Positions 53,629-62,788 of a stretch of 64,000 bases of DNA are shown here, piece by piece; the first letter of the stretch is position 1, and every line of letters starts with the position of its first letter. Source of the DNA: Ignavibacteria bacterium. Lineage in GTDB: Bacteria; Bacteroidota; Ignavibacteria; OLB7. The translations under genes were made by a program, and so were the position numbers. The stretch covers positions 124,001-188,000 of the forward strand of contig JACKAE010000003.1 in the NCBI GenBank assembly GCA_020635205.1. The letters are read 5' to 3'. The notes beneath the pieces are model-generated. The model searched no databases. It worked only from the letters and a program-made list of their open reading frames with translations, and was not told the origin of the DNA.

Positions 53629-54135
53629 TCAATTTTCAGGTTTCGACATCTTTTCAACTCGTTCTCTCTCAAGCTCAAGAATCGTTTTCAAGGCTTGAAC
53701 TGCACGTTGCACTCTTTTTTCGGCAGCGTAAAAGCTGCACCCGATCTGTCTCGCAATCTCACGTGAAGTGAACCCAGAAACCCGAAGTCGTAATAGTTCC
53801 TGTTGTTGAATGGGAAGTTGTGAGATTAGACTATCCTCTTCAATGCTGATAGAAAGCAAGTCTTGTGCACTACATTCTATCTCGGTTTCAGAACAAAGTG
53901 AAAGGAATCGAGAAGATCTCCTCCTTGACCGATGGAGTAGACGATATGCTGTCTTCTTGAGATACATTGAACTTTTGCCACTATGCGCTTGCACTTCTTT
54001 TGGTGCACGTATCAACCATAGATAGAAGGCTTCTTGTACAGTATCAGCACATTCAGCAGAAGAAACAGATGGAAAGTTCAAGACAAGAGAATGACTTATC
54101 TTCTTATGCAAAGAATTAAGAGTATGGGAGTCCAT
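53629..54135 (-). CDS. ECF-type RNA polymerase sigma factor
   Basis: This 168-aa protein has a region-2-like part (SSAECADTVQEAFYLWLIRAP, the DxVQEAF core-binding signature, then KKTAYRLLHRSRRR) and a region-4 helix-turn-helix (LPIQQQELLRLRVSGFTSREIARQIG, then EKRVQRAVQALK). It would redirect RNA polymerase to a small regulon. No anti-sigma gene is adjacent. The next genes on the same strand encode exported proteins, one with a T9SS-like tail, so they are candidate targets. Some T9SS in Bacteroidota are controlled by an ECF factor (SigP), but the identity here is open. Confidence 0.82.
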   Translation of the reverse strand: MDSHTLNSLHKKISHSLVLNFPSVSSAECADTVQEAFYLWLIRAPKEVQAHSGKSSMYLKKTAYRLLHRSRRRSSRFLSLCSETEIECSAQDLLSISIEEDSLISQLPIQQQELLRLRVSGFTSREIARQIGCSFYAAEKRVQRAVQALKTILELERERVEKMSKPEN

Positions 54136-54341
54136 ATGGGTATTTTACGGTAGATGATAGACCAGTGCCACATGCTTGAAAAGTACAGAATTGTTTTCAA
54201 CAAGCCAACTATTTTTATACTAACAAAAGGATACGTCCTTGCACAATTAGTGAAGGATGAATAGATGATAGATAAACTATTGACACTTACTCAGTTTAGA
54301 GGCTCTCATATCTATTGCTTCAAACTTTTCTTGAATTAAAA

Positions 54342-55574
54342 ATGTATAATGTAATAACGCAATTATTTTTCTTTCTTTGCTCAGCTTCTCTTCTCTACAC
54401 TCAAAAGATTGAACTATCTACACCACTTGAGGGGATTGCGGGCAAAGATTTCTTTATTGTCAACTATGTCGACCACGATAGCAGTGTGAACGCGATCAAA
54501 GACTATCAGTGCGGTACACAGACCTACGATGGACATCAAGGAACCGACTTTACGCTGAGAAGTTTTGCGCAGATGGATTCTGGCGTCGCAGTTCTATCGG
54601 CTGCTGACGGCGTTGTCTTCCATGTTGTTGACTCTCTCTACGACCGGAACAAAGTGAGCATTGTGGAGCGTGGGTTCGGTAATTGGATTGGAATTGCACA
54701 CGAGGGTGGATGGCGGACTTACTACGCACATGTCAGAACTAACTCTGCTCTGGTAAAGCCAGGAGATCGCGTTGTGGCAGGAGATGCAATTGCATTAGTA
54801 GGAAGCTCAGGCAACTCAACTGACCCTCACCTTCACTTTGAAGTTTGGAAGATTGACACGGTGCTACACGATCCATTTGGCCCCGGTTCTTGCGGAGTAC
54901 AACCCTCATCACTCTGGAAGAATCAGCTACCCTACGATACTGAGTACAAGGTAATCGACTACGGCCTCCTGAATTGGGTTCCAACACTCGACACGCTGCG
55001 TGAACGTCCTACTCCCCCCACATCGTTTGCTCTCCCCGACTCCGTCGTCACATTTTGGATTCACCAACAGGGTTTGCGAACGGGAGATGTTATCCGGGTT
55101 GAGTGGCGACGTACAGTCGACAACGCTCTCTGGTTCGAGTACGAGTTCCCTGTCTCGGAGCAAGACTGGTGGTATCACTACTTCTGGACATACATCAACC
55201 TCCCTCCCTCCGATCAATATGTTGTCCGCTACTTTATCAACAATCGTGAGATCATTGCAAGGGAATTTGATGTTGATGGATCAAACGCAGTAGAAGATGA
55301 AACTCCAGTCACAGGCATCTCCATCCGGTATTTGCCGGGAGACTGGAACATTCTTTCCTTAACGCAAACTGGTAATACTCCCCCTTCCACACTCAGCCTA
55401 ACCCTCTTCGATCAGTCAGGAAAGAGGGTAGGTAAACTTTACACTGGTGAAGTGAACAGCGAACGTACGTTCATCGACCTTGCCCCACTAAAGCTTTCAG
55501 CAGGATTATATTTTCTACAGATCGTCGAGAAGGCAGGTATCGGCAGCACGCTGCCAATCTTCGTCAGCCAATAG
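54342..55574 (+). CDS. Secreted M23-family peptidase with T9SS-like tail
   Basis: The ATG at 54342 gives signal peptide MYNVITQLFFFLCSASLLYT; an upstream TTG (54315) adds nine residues without purpose. The M23 (LytM) zinc site is complete: H65-x3-D69 in DGHQGTD, H130 in TYYAH and H163-x-H165 in DPHLHFE. Such enzymes cut peptide cross-links in peptidoglycan or other peptides. A beta-rich middle and a final ~80 residues (VTGISIRYLPGDWNIL to LSAGLYFLQI) match a T9SS sorting domain, so it may act on targets outside the cell. Confidence 0.88.
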   Translation: MYNVITQLFFFLCSASLLYTQKIELSTPLEGIAGKDFFIVNYVDHDSSVNAIKDYQCGTQTYDGHQGTDFTLRSFAQMDSGVAVLSAADGVVFHVVDSLYDRNKVSIVERGFGNWIGIAHEGGWRTYYAHVRTNSALVKPGDRVVAGDAIALVGSSGNSTDPHLHFEVWKIDTVLHDPFGPGSCGVQPSSLWKNQLPYDTEYKVIDYGLLNWVPTLDTLRERPTPPTSFALPDSVVTFWIHQQGLRTGDVIRVEWRRTVDNALWFEYEFPVSEQDWWYHYFWTYINLPPSDQYVVRYFINNREIIAREFDVDGSNAVEDETPVTGISIRYLPGDWNILSLTQTGNTPPSTLSLTLFDQSGKRVGKLYTGEVNSERTFIDLAPLKLSAGLYFLQIVEKAGIGSTLPIFVSQ

Positions 55575-55626
55575 TATCGCAAAGCCTTCGCTTCCCCTAT
55601 CTTTGTGCTCTTACTGCTGCACTGCA

Positions 55627-57183
55627 ATGAGCAGCAATAAGAATGTTTTCTCTACCCAGAGAGGAGTGCCGAACAATCGACAAGCAACCAAGCATCTGAA
55701 TCACATGAAGACAGAGAAACTGGATAAGAGATCGCTCTTGCCACGACTGGGACTGTTTACAACAACAATGATCGTTGTGGGAGCAGTGATAGGTTCTGGA
55801 ATCTTCAGAACACCGGGAGGGATGGCTGAGTCGTTGATCGATACTGGCGTGGGCACTCCACTACTCCTTCTTGGCATTTGGATATTAGCCGGTATTATCA
55901 CACTGTTAGGAGCACTGAGCAATGCAGAGGTTGCCTCAATGATTCCAGAGACAGGAGGCCAGTACATTTACTTTGAACGAATGTACGGTTCATTCCCTGC
56001 ATACCTTTACGGATGGTCTGTCTTCTCGGTAATTCAAACAGGTTCTATTGCTGCCATCGCCTATGTCTTTGCTGAATACTCAATCCGCTTCTTTGGTCTC
56101 GGAGAAATAGGGGTCAACCCCGATACACTCTCATTTCACGTTCCATTTATCGGCGATATTCGTCCGGCATTTGAATTGAATGCAAAGCTGATTGCTGCCG
56201 GAATAATTTTCCTTCTGACGGTAATCAATTACTTGGGCGTCAAACTTGGAGGGGCTGTTCAGAACTTCTTTACTGTCTCGAAAGTTCTCGCAATGTTAAT
56301 TCTCATCCTCTTAGCATTCGTAGTGCCGGGGGCAGGGGCAGGTGCAAACTTGGCAACTGCATCGGCTGTAACCGGAGGTGGAACACTCTTGATTTTTGGC
56401 ATTGCAGCGGCACTTCAGGGAGCATTCTGGACGTATGATGGGTGGAATAACGTGACCTACATTGCAGGGGAGGTTCACTCGCCTCAAAAGAATATCCCGA
56501 AAGCATTGATCTACGGACTTGGAACAATTATCACGGTCTACATTCTCATCAACCTTGCCTACGCATACGTTTTGCCGATAGACCAGATGGCGACATCTAA
56601 ACTTGTGGCATCGGATGTAGCGGACCGCCTCTTCCACAATGGTGGCACGTGGATTGCCCTCCTCGTGATGGTATCAACATTCGGAACAACGAACGGAACG
56701 ATTTTAGCAAGCGCACGTGTCTACTTCTCTATGGCGCGACGGAACGTCTTCCCACGTTTTCTCGGGAACGTACACGAGAGATACCGGACGCCAGCCGCCT
56801 CCCTTTTCACTCAATGCTTCTGGAGCATGCTCTTAGTTTTCACTGGAACGTTTAATACGTTGATCGACATGCTCCTCTTCGTTAGTTGGATATTCTATGC
56901 TGCCGGAGCGTATGGACTCTTCGTGCTCCGCAAAAAGGAACCGGATGCGCCACGCCCCTATCGCGTTCCTCTCTACCCTATAGTCCCCGCGCTCTTTATC
57001 TTTTTTGCAATTGCCTACTTGGTTCTCACTGTCTACAATGATATAGACACCTACATCAAGGCGACTGAGGCAGGTGAACCGGCACTCATTAATTCGGCAA
57101 TGGGTCTTGTGCTGATGTTTATCGGAACGCCCATCTACTTCTACTATCGTCGCCGTAACGGAAAGGGAGAGCTGAGTGCATAG
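55627..57183 (+). CDS. APC-family amino acid permease
   Basis: This is a cytoplasmic-membrane secondary transporter with 12 or more TM helices. The family signature VVGAVIGSGIFRTPGG in TM1 (unwound GSGIF substrate-binding element) and LGALSNAEVASMIPETGGQYIYFERMYG (cut here into blocks) in TM2-3 are present, as is FWTYDGWNNVTYIAGE in TM6. It resembles the LAT/YfnA-type amino acid transporters. Substrate is unknown. Start is uncertain: ATG 55627 is used, GTG 55603 and ATG 55705 are possible, and the last begins just before the conserved core. Its stop overlaps the start of the GT9 gene. Confidence 0.88.
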   Translation: MSSNKNVFSTQRGVPNNRQATKHLNHMKTEKLDKRSLLPRLGLFTTTMIVVGAVIGSGIFRTPGGMAESLIDTGVGTPLLLLGIWILAGIITLLGALSNAEVASMIPETGGQYIYFERMYGSFPAYLYGWSVFSVIQTGSIAAIAYVFAEYSIRFFGLGEIGVNPDTLSFHVPFIGDIRPAFELNAKLIAAGIIFLLTVINYLGVKLGGAVQNFFTVSKVLAMLILILLAFVVPGAGAGANLATASAVTGGGTLLIFGIAAALQGAFWTYDGWNNVTYIAGEVHSPQKNIPKALIYGLGTIITVYILINLAYAYVLPIDQMATSKLVASDVADRLFHNGGTWIALLVMVSTFGTTNGTILASARVYFSMARRNVFPRFLGNVHERYRTPAASLFTQCFWSMLLVFTGTFNTLIDMLLFVSWIFYAAGAYGLFVLRKKEPDAPRPYRVPLYPIVPALFIFFAIAYLVLTVYNDIDTYIKATEAGEPALINSAMGLVLMFIGTPIYFYYRRRNGKGELSA

Positions 57184-58186
57184 CGAAGAAGTTGACATGG
57201 CTGAGGCTGATTGGCAAGGAGAGGAGGAGTTGTTGTTTGATCCTGAGAAGATCAAGCGTATTGCTGTGTTTCGCCCCGGAACGTTAGGTGATATGATCTT
57301 AACAACTCCCCTTTTCAGCGCACTCAAGGAAGTTTTTCCAGAGGCTGAGCTTACTGTTATCGCAAATCCTTGGAACAGCATCATACCGGAGAACCACCCG
57401 GTTGTGAAAGATGTTTTTGTAATACCATCAGGAGCAGGGGGCGTGCCGACCTGGCTGCTCCTCTTTACGTTTCGTCGATTCGATCTCTACATCGACCCCA
57501 AGGATCATCGCTCCACTACATCTCGCTTTGCAGCAGAATTGGTTCGTTCAAAGAGGAAGCTGGTAGTGCCGAAAAACCTTCCTATCTTTTCTGGGTTCGA
57601 TATTATCCCTCCCCCAACATCTCCGCACTTTGTCGACTCTGCACTTGCTCCGATGCTTGCTATTGCGCCCGAAAGAGAGTTCCTCAGGCGACCTTCATTT
57701 CAGATTCCTGGTGAGATACGGCAGCGCGTGGAGAAGATCGTGGAAGGAAGTAGCGATCCACTCCTGTTGGTAAATATCTCCACAGGAAGTCCTACAAGAA
57801 GGTGGCCGGAAGAAAAGTGGAGCCAGTTCGTTGGGAAGGTAGAGTGGAGTGGAACTATCGTGGTGATTTCATCACCGAGCGACCGTGAGAGTGCTGAACG
57901 AGTTGCATCGTCTCGGGAGAATGCATTCTACCAACCGACTGAGAATCTGATGGAGGCTGCTGCTCTGGTTCAGATGTCTGACCGCCTCGTGACATCGGAT
58001 ACATCTATTGTTCACGTTGCCGGGGCCTTCAACAAGCCTCTTCTCGCCCTCTACTTTAACGCACCTAAAATGATGGCAAAGTTCTCTCCCCTTTCAGATA
58101 ACCAGCACGTTATCGTTGCACCAGAAGAACTACCTGTTGCCGTAATTGAAGTAGATGAAGTATTAGAAAAGTTCGCGAGGTTTTAA
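57176..58186 (+). CDS. Glycosyltransferase family 9 (heptosyltransferase-like)
   Basis: This 336-aa GT-B protein of the ADP-heptose:LPS heptosyltransferase family transfers a sugar to the lipopolysaccharide core at the inner membrane. N-terminal motif is IAVFRPGTLGDMILTTPLFSALK with the catalytic Asp region, and the C-terminal donor site is LVTSDTSIVHVAGAFNKPLLALYF. The central NISTGSPTRRWPEEKW matches the family's (N)xGxS...KRWP block. The GTG start at 57176 overlaps the permease stop by 8 bp; an ATG at 57197 is an alternative. The true sugar is not readable. Confidence 0.88.
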   Translation: MHSEEVDMAEADWQGEEELLFDPEKIKRIAVFRPGTLGDMILTTPLFSALKEVFPEAELTVIANPWNSIIPENHPVVKDVFVIPSGAGGVPTWLLLFTFRRFDLYIDPKDHRSTTSRFAAELVRSKRKLVVPKNLPIFSGFDIIPPPTSPHFVDSALAPMLAIAPEREFLRRPSFQIPGEIRQRVEKIVEGSSDPLLLVNISTGSPTRRWPEEKWSQFVGKVEWSGTIVVISSPSDRESAERVASSRENAFYQPTENLMEAAALVQMSDRLVTSDTSIVHVAGAFNKPLLALYFNAPKMMAKFSPLSDNQHVIVAPEELPVAVIEVDEVLEKFARF

Positions 58187-58309
58187 CCTCACACAAAGCA
58201 AAAAGACCAATGCCCCTACTATATAGGGACTGGAAGACCTACACCTACCTCACTATCAACTAACTCTACAAACTCTCAACTCTATACACTCACCAACTCA
58301 TTCACTCGA

Positions 58310-61300
58310 TTAAAAATCTTGTCCCAACGACAGATAGTACTTCGGTTTGCTCCACGAGTTGAGATCGTAGCTCCAGGCAACGTCGAAGCGCAGGGGGAAG
58401 CCGAGAACGAATGAGCGGAGGCCAATCCCTGTTCCGAAGCGAAGGTCGTCGGCAACTGTTCGTCCAAGCTGATCAGTTGTTGTCAGATTCAAACTCTCAT
58501 CCCAAGCTGCACCGACATCGGCGAAGACAGAGCCAGTGAGGAGCTGCAGAACAGAGGGAAGCACGCCACCACTTCCAAACAGGAGAAGTGGGTATCGTAG
58601 TTCAACGTTAACGAGGCCATACTTCGAGCCGATAGACTCGCCCCAATCGTAGCCGCGAAGTGGATAGCCGGGAGTAATTAGCGAGTAATCTTCGGCATCG
58701 GAGATTGGAATCCCTTGATTGGTAAAATCAGAGTTGATCCAGAAGCCATCCATTCCCCCGATAAAGAATTGCTGCGGGTCAGGTCCAAAACTGGCTCCCC
58801 CTGAGAAACGGAAGGCAATGTCGTATAACCCAAGTTTATCGAGTGGAATGTAGTGCCGGAAATCTGTGCTCGCCGACCAGAAGCCTACCCCACCATCCCC
58901 AATTTTCGGACTCGCGAGTAGGTTGAAGAAATAGCGCGAACCAACTACCGGACTTAAGATCAACGTCTCGGTGTTGTCGAATACATATTTAACATTCGGC
59001 ATTGTCAGGAACTTCGACTGATCGTTCAGGAACGATTCCCCTTCAAGCGTTTCGCGCGACACGTTCATCAACGTAGCACCGAACTCTACACGTCGGAACC
59101 GATCGAACGGCTTCGACGCGGTCACGCTCCCCCCAAGCTGACGGAATCGCGCAACATCACCGAAATTCCCCACTCTGAGGAGAATTGAGTTCTGGAACAA
59201 CCCAAACTCGTAGTCGATTGGCTTTGCTAAATAGTTATAGTAAGCGTAGAAGTCGCTGTTGATTAAGTCGAACTGCAAGTTCCCAGCGATATAGATGTTG
59301 TGATCTCCCAGCTCATCGCTGAAGAGTGCTTGCACAAGACTTTGAACGCCATAAAAAGAATTGTATGCAGCATTCGCTTGGAAAACATCCATCGTCAACT
59401 TCACTTTGTAGTCCTGCACAACATAGTCTCCATCACTATCTACAGCACCGGGAGGAGGATCGGCTGGCTTCGTATAGGTTTTCGGCTTCACACGGTCAGC
59501 CGGCGGCTCCGTGACCAGAGCATCACCAAGGTCAATCTTCACATCGTCGTACCCTTCTATCTCCGTAACAACCGTGAAGCTCTCATCTTCCCCATCTGCC
59601 ACTGAATCCACTGCAACATTATCACGCTTTAGGAAGGTTGTTGGCTTCAACTCACCTTCGGATAACTTCAACTCACGCGGAGCCAAAAGTTGGAAAATAT
59701 CATAGCCTCGACCGTTCCAGGCAGAGAAGACAAGGCGACTTCCATCGGGCGTTACCGTCAGTTGTTCAATACCAGTAATGGAGTTGGTAATGGCTTGTTC
59801 CTCCCCCCCCGGCTTATCCACTACGTAGATATTATAGATTCCATTCTTGTCGGAAACATAGAAGAGAGAGCCATCTGGACCGGGTGTTGGGGTCTTCTCA
59901 ACCGCCTCATCTGAGGTGATCCGCTCTAAGCGAAGCGACGCTACGTTAATGCTGTATATATCGATCTGTCGATAATCATAGTTCCAAATTTTGTAGCCGA
60001 GTCCCTTTGCACTTCTGATCGGATTATCTTTTCTATCGGAGAGGAAGTAGAGCGTCTCGCTATCTTCGCTCCACTTCGGGTCAAAATCACTGTAGAGATC
60101 GTCGGTGATATTCCTCAACTCTCTTTTCTTCAACTCGTACGTATAGATGTCTGACATATCCCCCTTGATTCCTTGGAAAGCAAGGTATTCACCGTTGGAA
60201 GACCAATCGACAGAATAGATGGCATCGAGATCGAACTCGAGCTTTGTCCGTTCGCCCGACTCGACATCGATTAAGAAGATCGCATCCTTCCCTTTCGACT
60301 TAACGGCGATAGCAACTCTCTTACTGTCTGGCGACCAAGCGATTGCAGGACTAAGCAAGTGCAGCTCTTCAAACTCCACATTCCTCTCCCCTTGCACCAG
60401 TTCTCGAACGTTGGATGGATCGTCCAACTCCATCACGTAGACCGATCGAGGGCCATCCCGGTCGGAGATAAAGGCAACCTTCAACCCATCGGGTGAGATC
60501 GACGGAGAGGCATTCATAAAGGATTCTTCTTCTTTATGATCTGTTAGAGCACGGGCAAAATCGCGAGGACGCTTCCGGTCGGTAATGTCTGGCCAATAGA
60601 TCTTCTTCAAGTCGTAAAGGAACTGCTCAGAAAAATCCTCCAACCCTTTCCCGAACGCACCTTTGAAGGCAGCGTCGAGGGAAGAAGAAGACTTTACTCG
60701 ATCGAGCAGCTCCCCAATTTTATCTCGACCGTAGTTCTCCGCCACGTACCAGTAGAAGGCCTGTCCACCACGATAGGCGAAGTAGCCGTTCATCTGGTAA
60801 AGTTCCGGCATATATTCACCTATCACCGCATCTCGGATAAACATATCTGTCTCGACATTATATCCATCATGCCCCTCAAACTCAGCAAGTCCTTCGTTCA
60901 TCCAGATTGGAAGCTCTACTTCGATATTATTCTGGATAATTGACTGGATCGATCCGCCGTAGAACTTGTCGTTCAGCACTGCGTGAACAAGTTCGTGGTG
61001 GATTACGTGGCGAAACTGCTCCCAATTCCCCTCGAACGGCACTACCACACGATTCTTGAACAACTCAGTCACCCCTCCCACCCCTTCCGGCATGTAGGCG
61101 TTGACCACGTTGGTCTGTTGAAAGTCATTTTTTGAGTTATAGATAACGAGCGAAATTCTATCGGTGATGGTAAAGCGGAGGTGCTCTTGAATCGAACTGA
61201 GAGCATCTTCGGCAACATACGAGGTAAACGTGGCAAGATTCTGCCCGGCTTCATCATAGAAGTAAATATCGAAGTGGTTGCTCTGGATAAACTTCCAGTC

Positions 61301-61465
61301 GAACTCCCGATATTGCACTTTATTCTTGCCGAACTCTTGTCCCGACGATGGAATTGCTGATACAAAGAAGAAGAGCACACCAACAATAATGGCTCCCGAA
61401 CGTATTGAGGCGATGATAGGTTTCTTCAACAGGCTGGAAAACATACTTGACTTTGAAGATTGCAT
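58310..61465 (-). CDS. Large outer-membrane protein: HExxH peptidase, PD40 propeller and BamA-like barrel
   Basis: The frame opens at 61555; the ATG at 61465 gives a signal peptide (hydrophobic IRSGAIIVGVLFFFVSAIPSSG) and a 1051-aa product. First comes a peptidase-MA-like domain with HELVH near 155 in HHELVHAVLND and a downstream MNEGLAEFEG Glu, i.e. a zinc metalloprotease site. Then six to seven PD40/TolB-type blades (SPDGLKVAFISDRDG, SPDSKRVAIAVKSKG, SEDSETLYFLSDRK). The last ~330 residues form a barrel of the surface-antigen/BamA type (FIGGMDGFWINSDF, VNVELRYPLLLFGSGG, GIGLRSFVLGFPLRFDVAW) ending in YYLSLGQDF with a terminal Phe as outer-membrane barrels do. Confidence 0.83.
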   Translation of the reverse strand: MQSSKSSMFSSLLKKPIIASIRSGAIIVGVLFFFVSAIPSSGQEFGKNKVQYREFDWKFIQSNHFDIYFYDEAGQNLATFTSYVAEDALSSIQEHLRFTITDRISLVIYNSKNDFQQTNVVNAYMPEGVGGVTELFKNRVVVPFEGNWEQFRHVIHHELVHAVLNDKFYGGSIQSIIQNNIEVELPIWMNEGLAEFEGHDGYNVETDMFIRDAVIGEYMPELYQMNGYFAYRGGQAFYWYVAENYGRDKIGELLDRVKSSSSLDAAFKGAFGKGLEDFSEQFLYDLKKIYWPDITDRKRPRDFARALTDHKEEESFMNASPSISPDGLKVAFISDRDGPRSVYVMELDDPSNVRELVQGERNVEFEELHLLSPAIAWSPDSKRVAIAVKSKGKDAIFLIDVESGERTKLEFDLDAIYSVDWSSNGEYLAFQGIKGDMSDIYTYELKKRELRNITDDLYSDFDPKWSEDSETLYFLSDRKDNPIRSAKGLGYKIWNYDYRQIDIYSINVASLRLERITSDEAVEKTPTPGPDGSLFYVSDKNGIYNIYVVDKPGGEEQAITNSITGIEQLTVTPDGSRLVFSAWNGRGYDIFQLLAPRELKLSEGELKPTTFLKRDNVAVDSVADGEDESFTVVTEIEGYDDVKIDLGDALVTEPPADRVKPKTYTKPADPPPGAVDSDGDYVVQDYKVKLTMDVFQANAAYNSFYGVQSLVQALFSDELGDHNIYIAGNLQFDLINSDFYAYYNYLAKPIDYEFGLFQNSILLRVGNFGDVARFRQLGGSVTASKPFDRFRRVEFGATLMNVSRETLEGESFLNDQSKFLTMPNVKYVFDNTETLILSPVVGSRYFFNLLASPKIGDGGVGFWSASTDFRHYIPLDKLGLYDIAFRFSGGASFGPDPQQFFIGGMDGFWINSDFTNQGIPISDAEDYSLITPGYPLRGYDWGESIGSKYGLVNVELRYPLLLFGSGGVLPSVLQLLTGSVFADVGAAWDESLNLTTTDQLGRTVADDLRFGTGIGLRSFVLGFPLRFDVAWSYDLNSWSKPKYYLSLGQDF

Positions 61466-61647
61466 TGTTTTTGCAGGCACAGACAACCGACGCCCATCCG
61501 AACGATCGATTGTAGGTAAAAATGGTTCCCGTAAGAAGTGGATCGTTCGCTGCATCGAACTACCCTCTCCCGTGCATGAAGTTACACGTTATTGAATCAC
61601 ATTCGGTTATCTTTGTCATCGAAATTCTGTCAGAATAGATTATCGTC

Positions 61648-62028
61648 GTGTTCAGGAATCGATCCATATCGTCGGCTATCACTGCAACAGTAGTAGCACT
61701 CGCCTACTCCCTGCTGCTGTTTGCTGGATCTATCCACTCGGTACGACACTGGAATGGACTGCAAACTGAGGGAAAAAATTCCATCCACTCCCACAGTTCT
61801 TCCAATCAACATCAGGATAAAATCCCCGGAGATCATCAGAATCCGGACGATGAGGATGGAAACAATTGCTCCCTCTGTCTTCACGGTAAGTTCTATTCTT
61901 CGCTCAGCGAAATACCCTACAAGACAGAACTGACGATTACTGCTGAAGAGTTCCCTGCTTTTGTCTTCTCTTCACCAGAAAACAATCGCAGCCTCCTTCC
62001 ACGGCTGCGCGCCCCACCTACTGCCTGA
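61648..62028 (+). CDS. DUF2946-like small exported protein
   Basis: This 126-aa protein has an N-terminal hydrophobic segment (ITATVVALAYSLLLFAGSI), a His/Asp/Asn-rich middle (HSHSSSNQHQDKIPGDHQNPDDEDG), a CSLC pair in CSLCLHG and the terminal RLRAPPTA. A CxxC followed by a closing RAPP motif is the layout of DUF2946, whose genes often sit next to metal-related TonB receptors. GTG start at 61648. It lies upstream of a ZnuD-like locus on the same strand, suggesting a role in metal sensing or binding; the assignment is moderate. Confidence 0.6.
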   Translation: MFRNRSISSAITATVVALAYSLLLFAGSIHSVRHWNGLQTEGKNSIHSHSSSNQHQDKIPGDHQNPDDEDGNNCSLCLHGKFYSSLSEIPYKTELTITAEEFPAFVFSSPENNRSLLPRLRAPPTA

Positions 62029-62113
62029 CAACATCGAGCGAAAATCTGATTTCGCACGCTTCGCAAACCAAGCAACTCAAGGTTGAATTAGCCAGAATTA
62101 GAATCGGTAACTC

Positions 62114-62150
62114 TCTTGCTACGCTCCACTTTTCTGGGAGCATAGCAAGA
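62114..62150 (+). promoter_or_regulatory. Hairpin in the leader of the metal-uptake genes
   Basis: TCTTGCTACGCTCC (62114-62127) and GGAGCATAGCAAGA (62137-62150) pair over 13 of 14 positions with a 9-nt loop. It is 86 bp after the DUF2946-like gene and 123 bp before the lipoprotein gene. No clear T-run follows, so it could be a weak terminator, an attenuator or an operator. Confidence 0.5.
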
Positions 62151-62272
62151 TTCGATTATTGCTGTAGCTATTTCGTTCCGGACTGTTTGCTGGTTCTGCG
62201 CAACCTAAGCTCTCGCCTACTTATATCACTTCAGATAGCTTAGATATTCATTAAAACTACCGTAATAGAGAT

Positions 62273-62788
62273 ATGAACAAGCGTTTTTTGTTATCGTTCA
62301 GTAGAAACCTATCTACTCTACTCCTCGTTCTCCTTCCACTCATTCCCTCCATACTTACCGTTGGATGTGAGGAAAATCCTGTGCAGGAAGAACATCATGC
62401 AGAACCAGTTGGGCTGATTGTGACTGATGGAGATACCGAGATTGTCCGCGTTGAGCAGAACGTTGTGACCGGCTCGTTTCAACTTACTCAGGAGACTCTC
62501 TCCCCTCACTATCAACTTCAATTTCTTGATGAAGATGGAGAAATGTTTCTCCCTGACGACCCAGACTTCACGCCGAGCGCAACGATTGAAGATCCAACCC
62601 TACTGGAAGTAGTGCGAGATCAGCCAGACGACTGGAACTTCCACTTGAAGGGATTGAAGGAGGGAACAACCACAATCAAACTTGTAGTGAAGCATGGAAG
62701 CCACAACGACTACGAATCTCCCGCAATACCTGTGACCGTGATCCCAAACAAGACCGTTGACAATAGCAGTCTGAATGGGGTGATATGA
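62273..62788 (+). CDS. Lipoprotein paired with a ZnuD-like TonB receptor
   Basis: This 171-aa protein has a lipobox TVGC (C32) followed by an EEHHAEPVGLIVTDGD stretch, a YQLQFLDEDGEMFLPDDPDF block and the closing HGSHNDYESPAIPVTV. The wording (HHAEP at the start, FLDEDG, HGxHxDYxSPxIPV at the end) recurs in lipoproteins found beside ZnuD-type receptors, from memory. His and Asp content suits metal binding at the cell surface. Its TGA overlaps the ATG of the receptor gene (ATGA), so the two are made together. Confidence 0.75.
   Translation: MNKRFLLSFSRNLSTLLLVLLPLIPSILTVGCEENPVQEEHHAEPVGLIVTDGDTEIVRVEQNVVTGSFQLTQETLSPHYQLQFLDEDGEMFLPDDPDFTPSATIEDPTLLEVVRDQPDDWNFHLKGLKEGTTTIKLVVKHGSHNDYESPAIPVTVIPNKTVDNSSLNGVI

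Noticed and set aside
53341..53678. Two short minus-strand frames (70 and 62 codons) in the spacer before the sigma gene
   Set aside because: No ribosome site, no recognisable motif, and one overlaps the sigma-factor gene; treated as spacer.
62029..62272. Cobalamin riboswitch before the TonB-receptor locus
   Set aside because: The conserved B12-box core is not seen; only a simple 13-bp hairpin is present, and the receptor resembles ZnuD, not BtuB.
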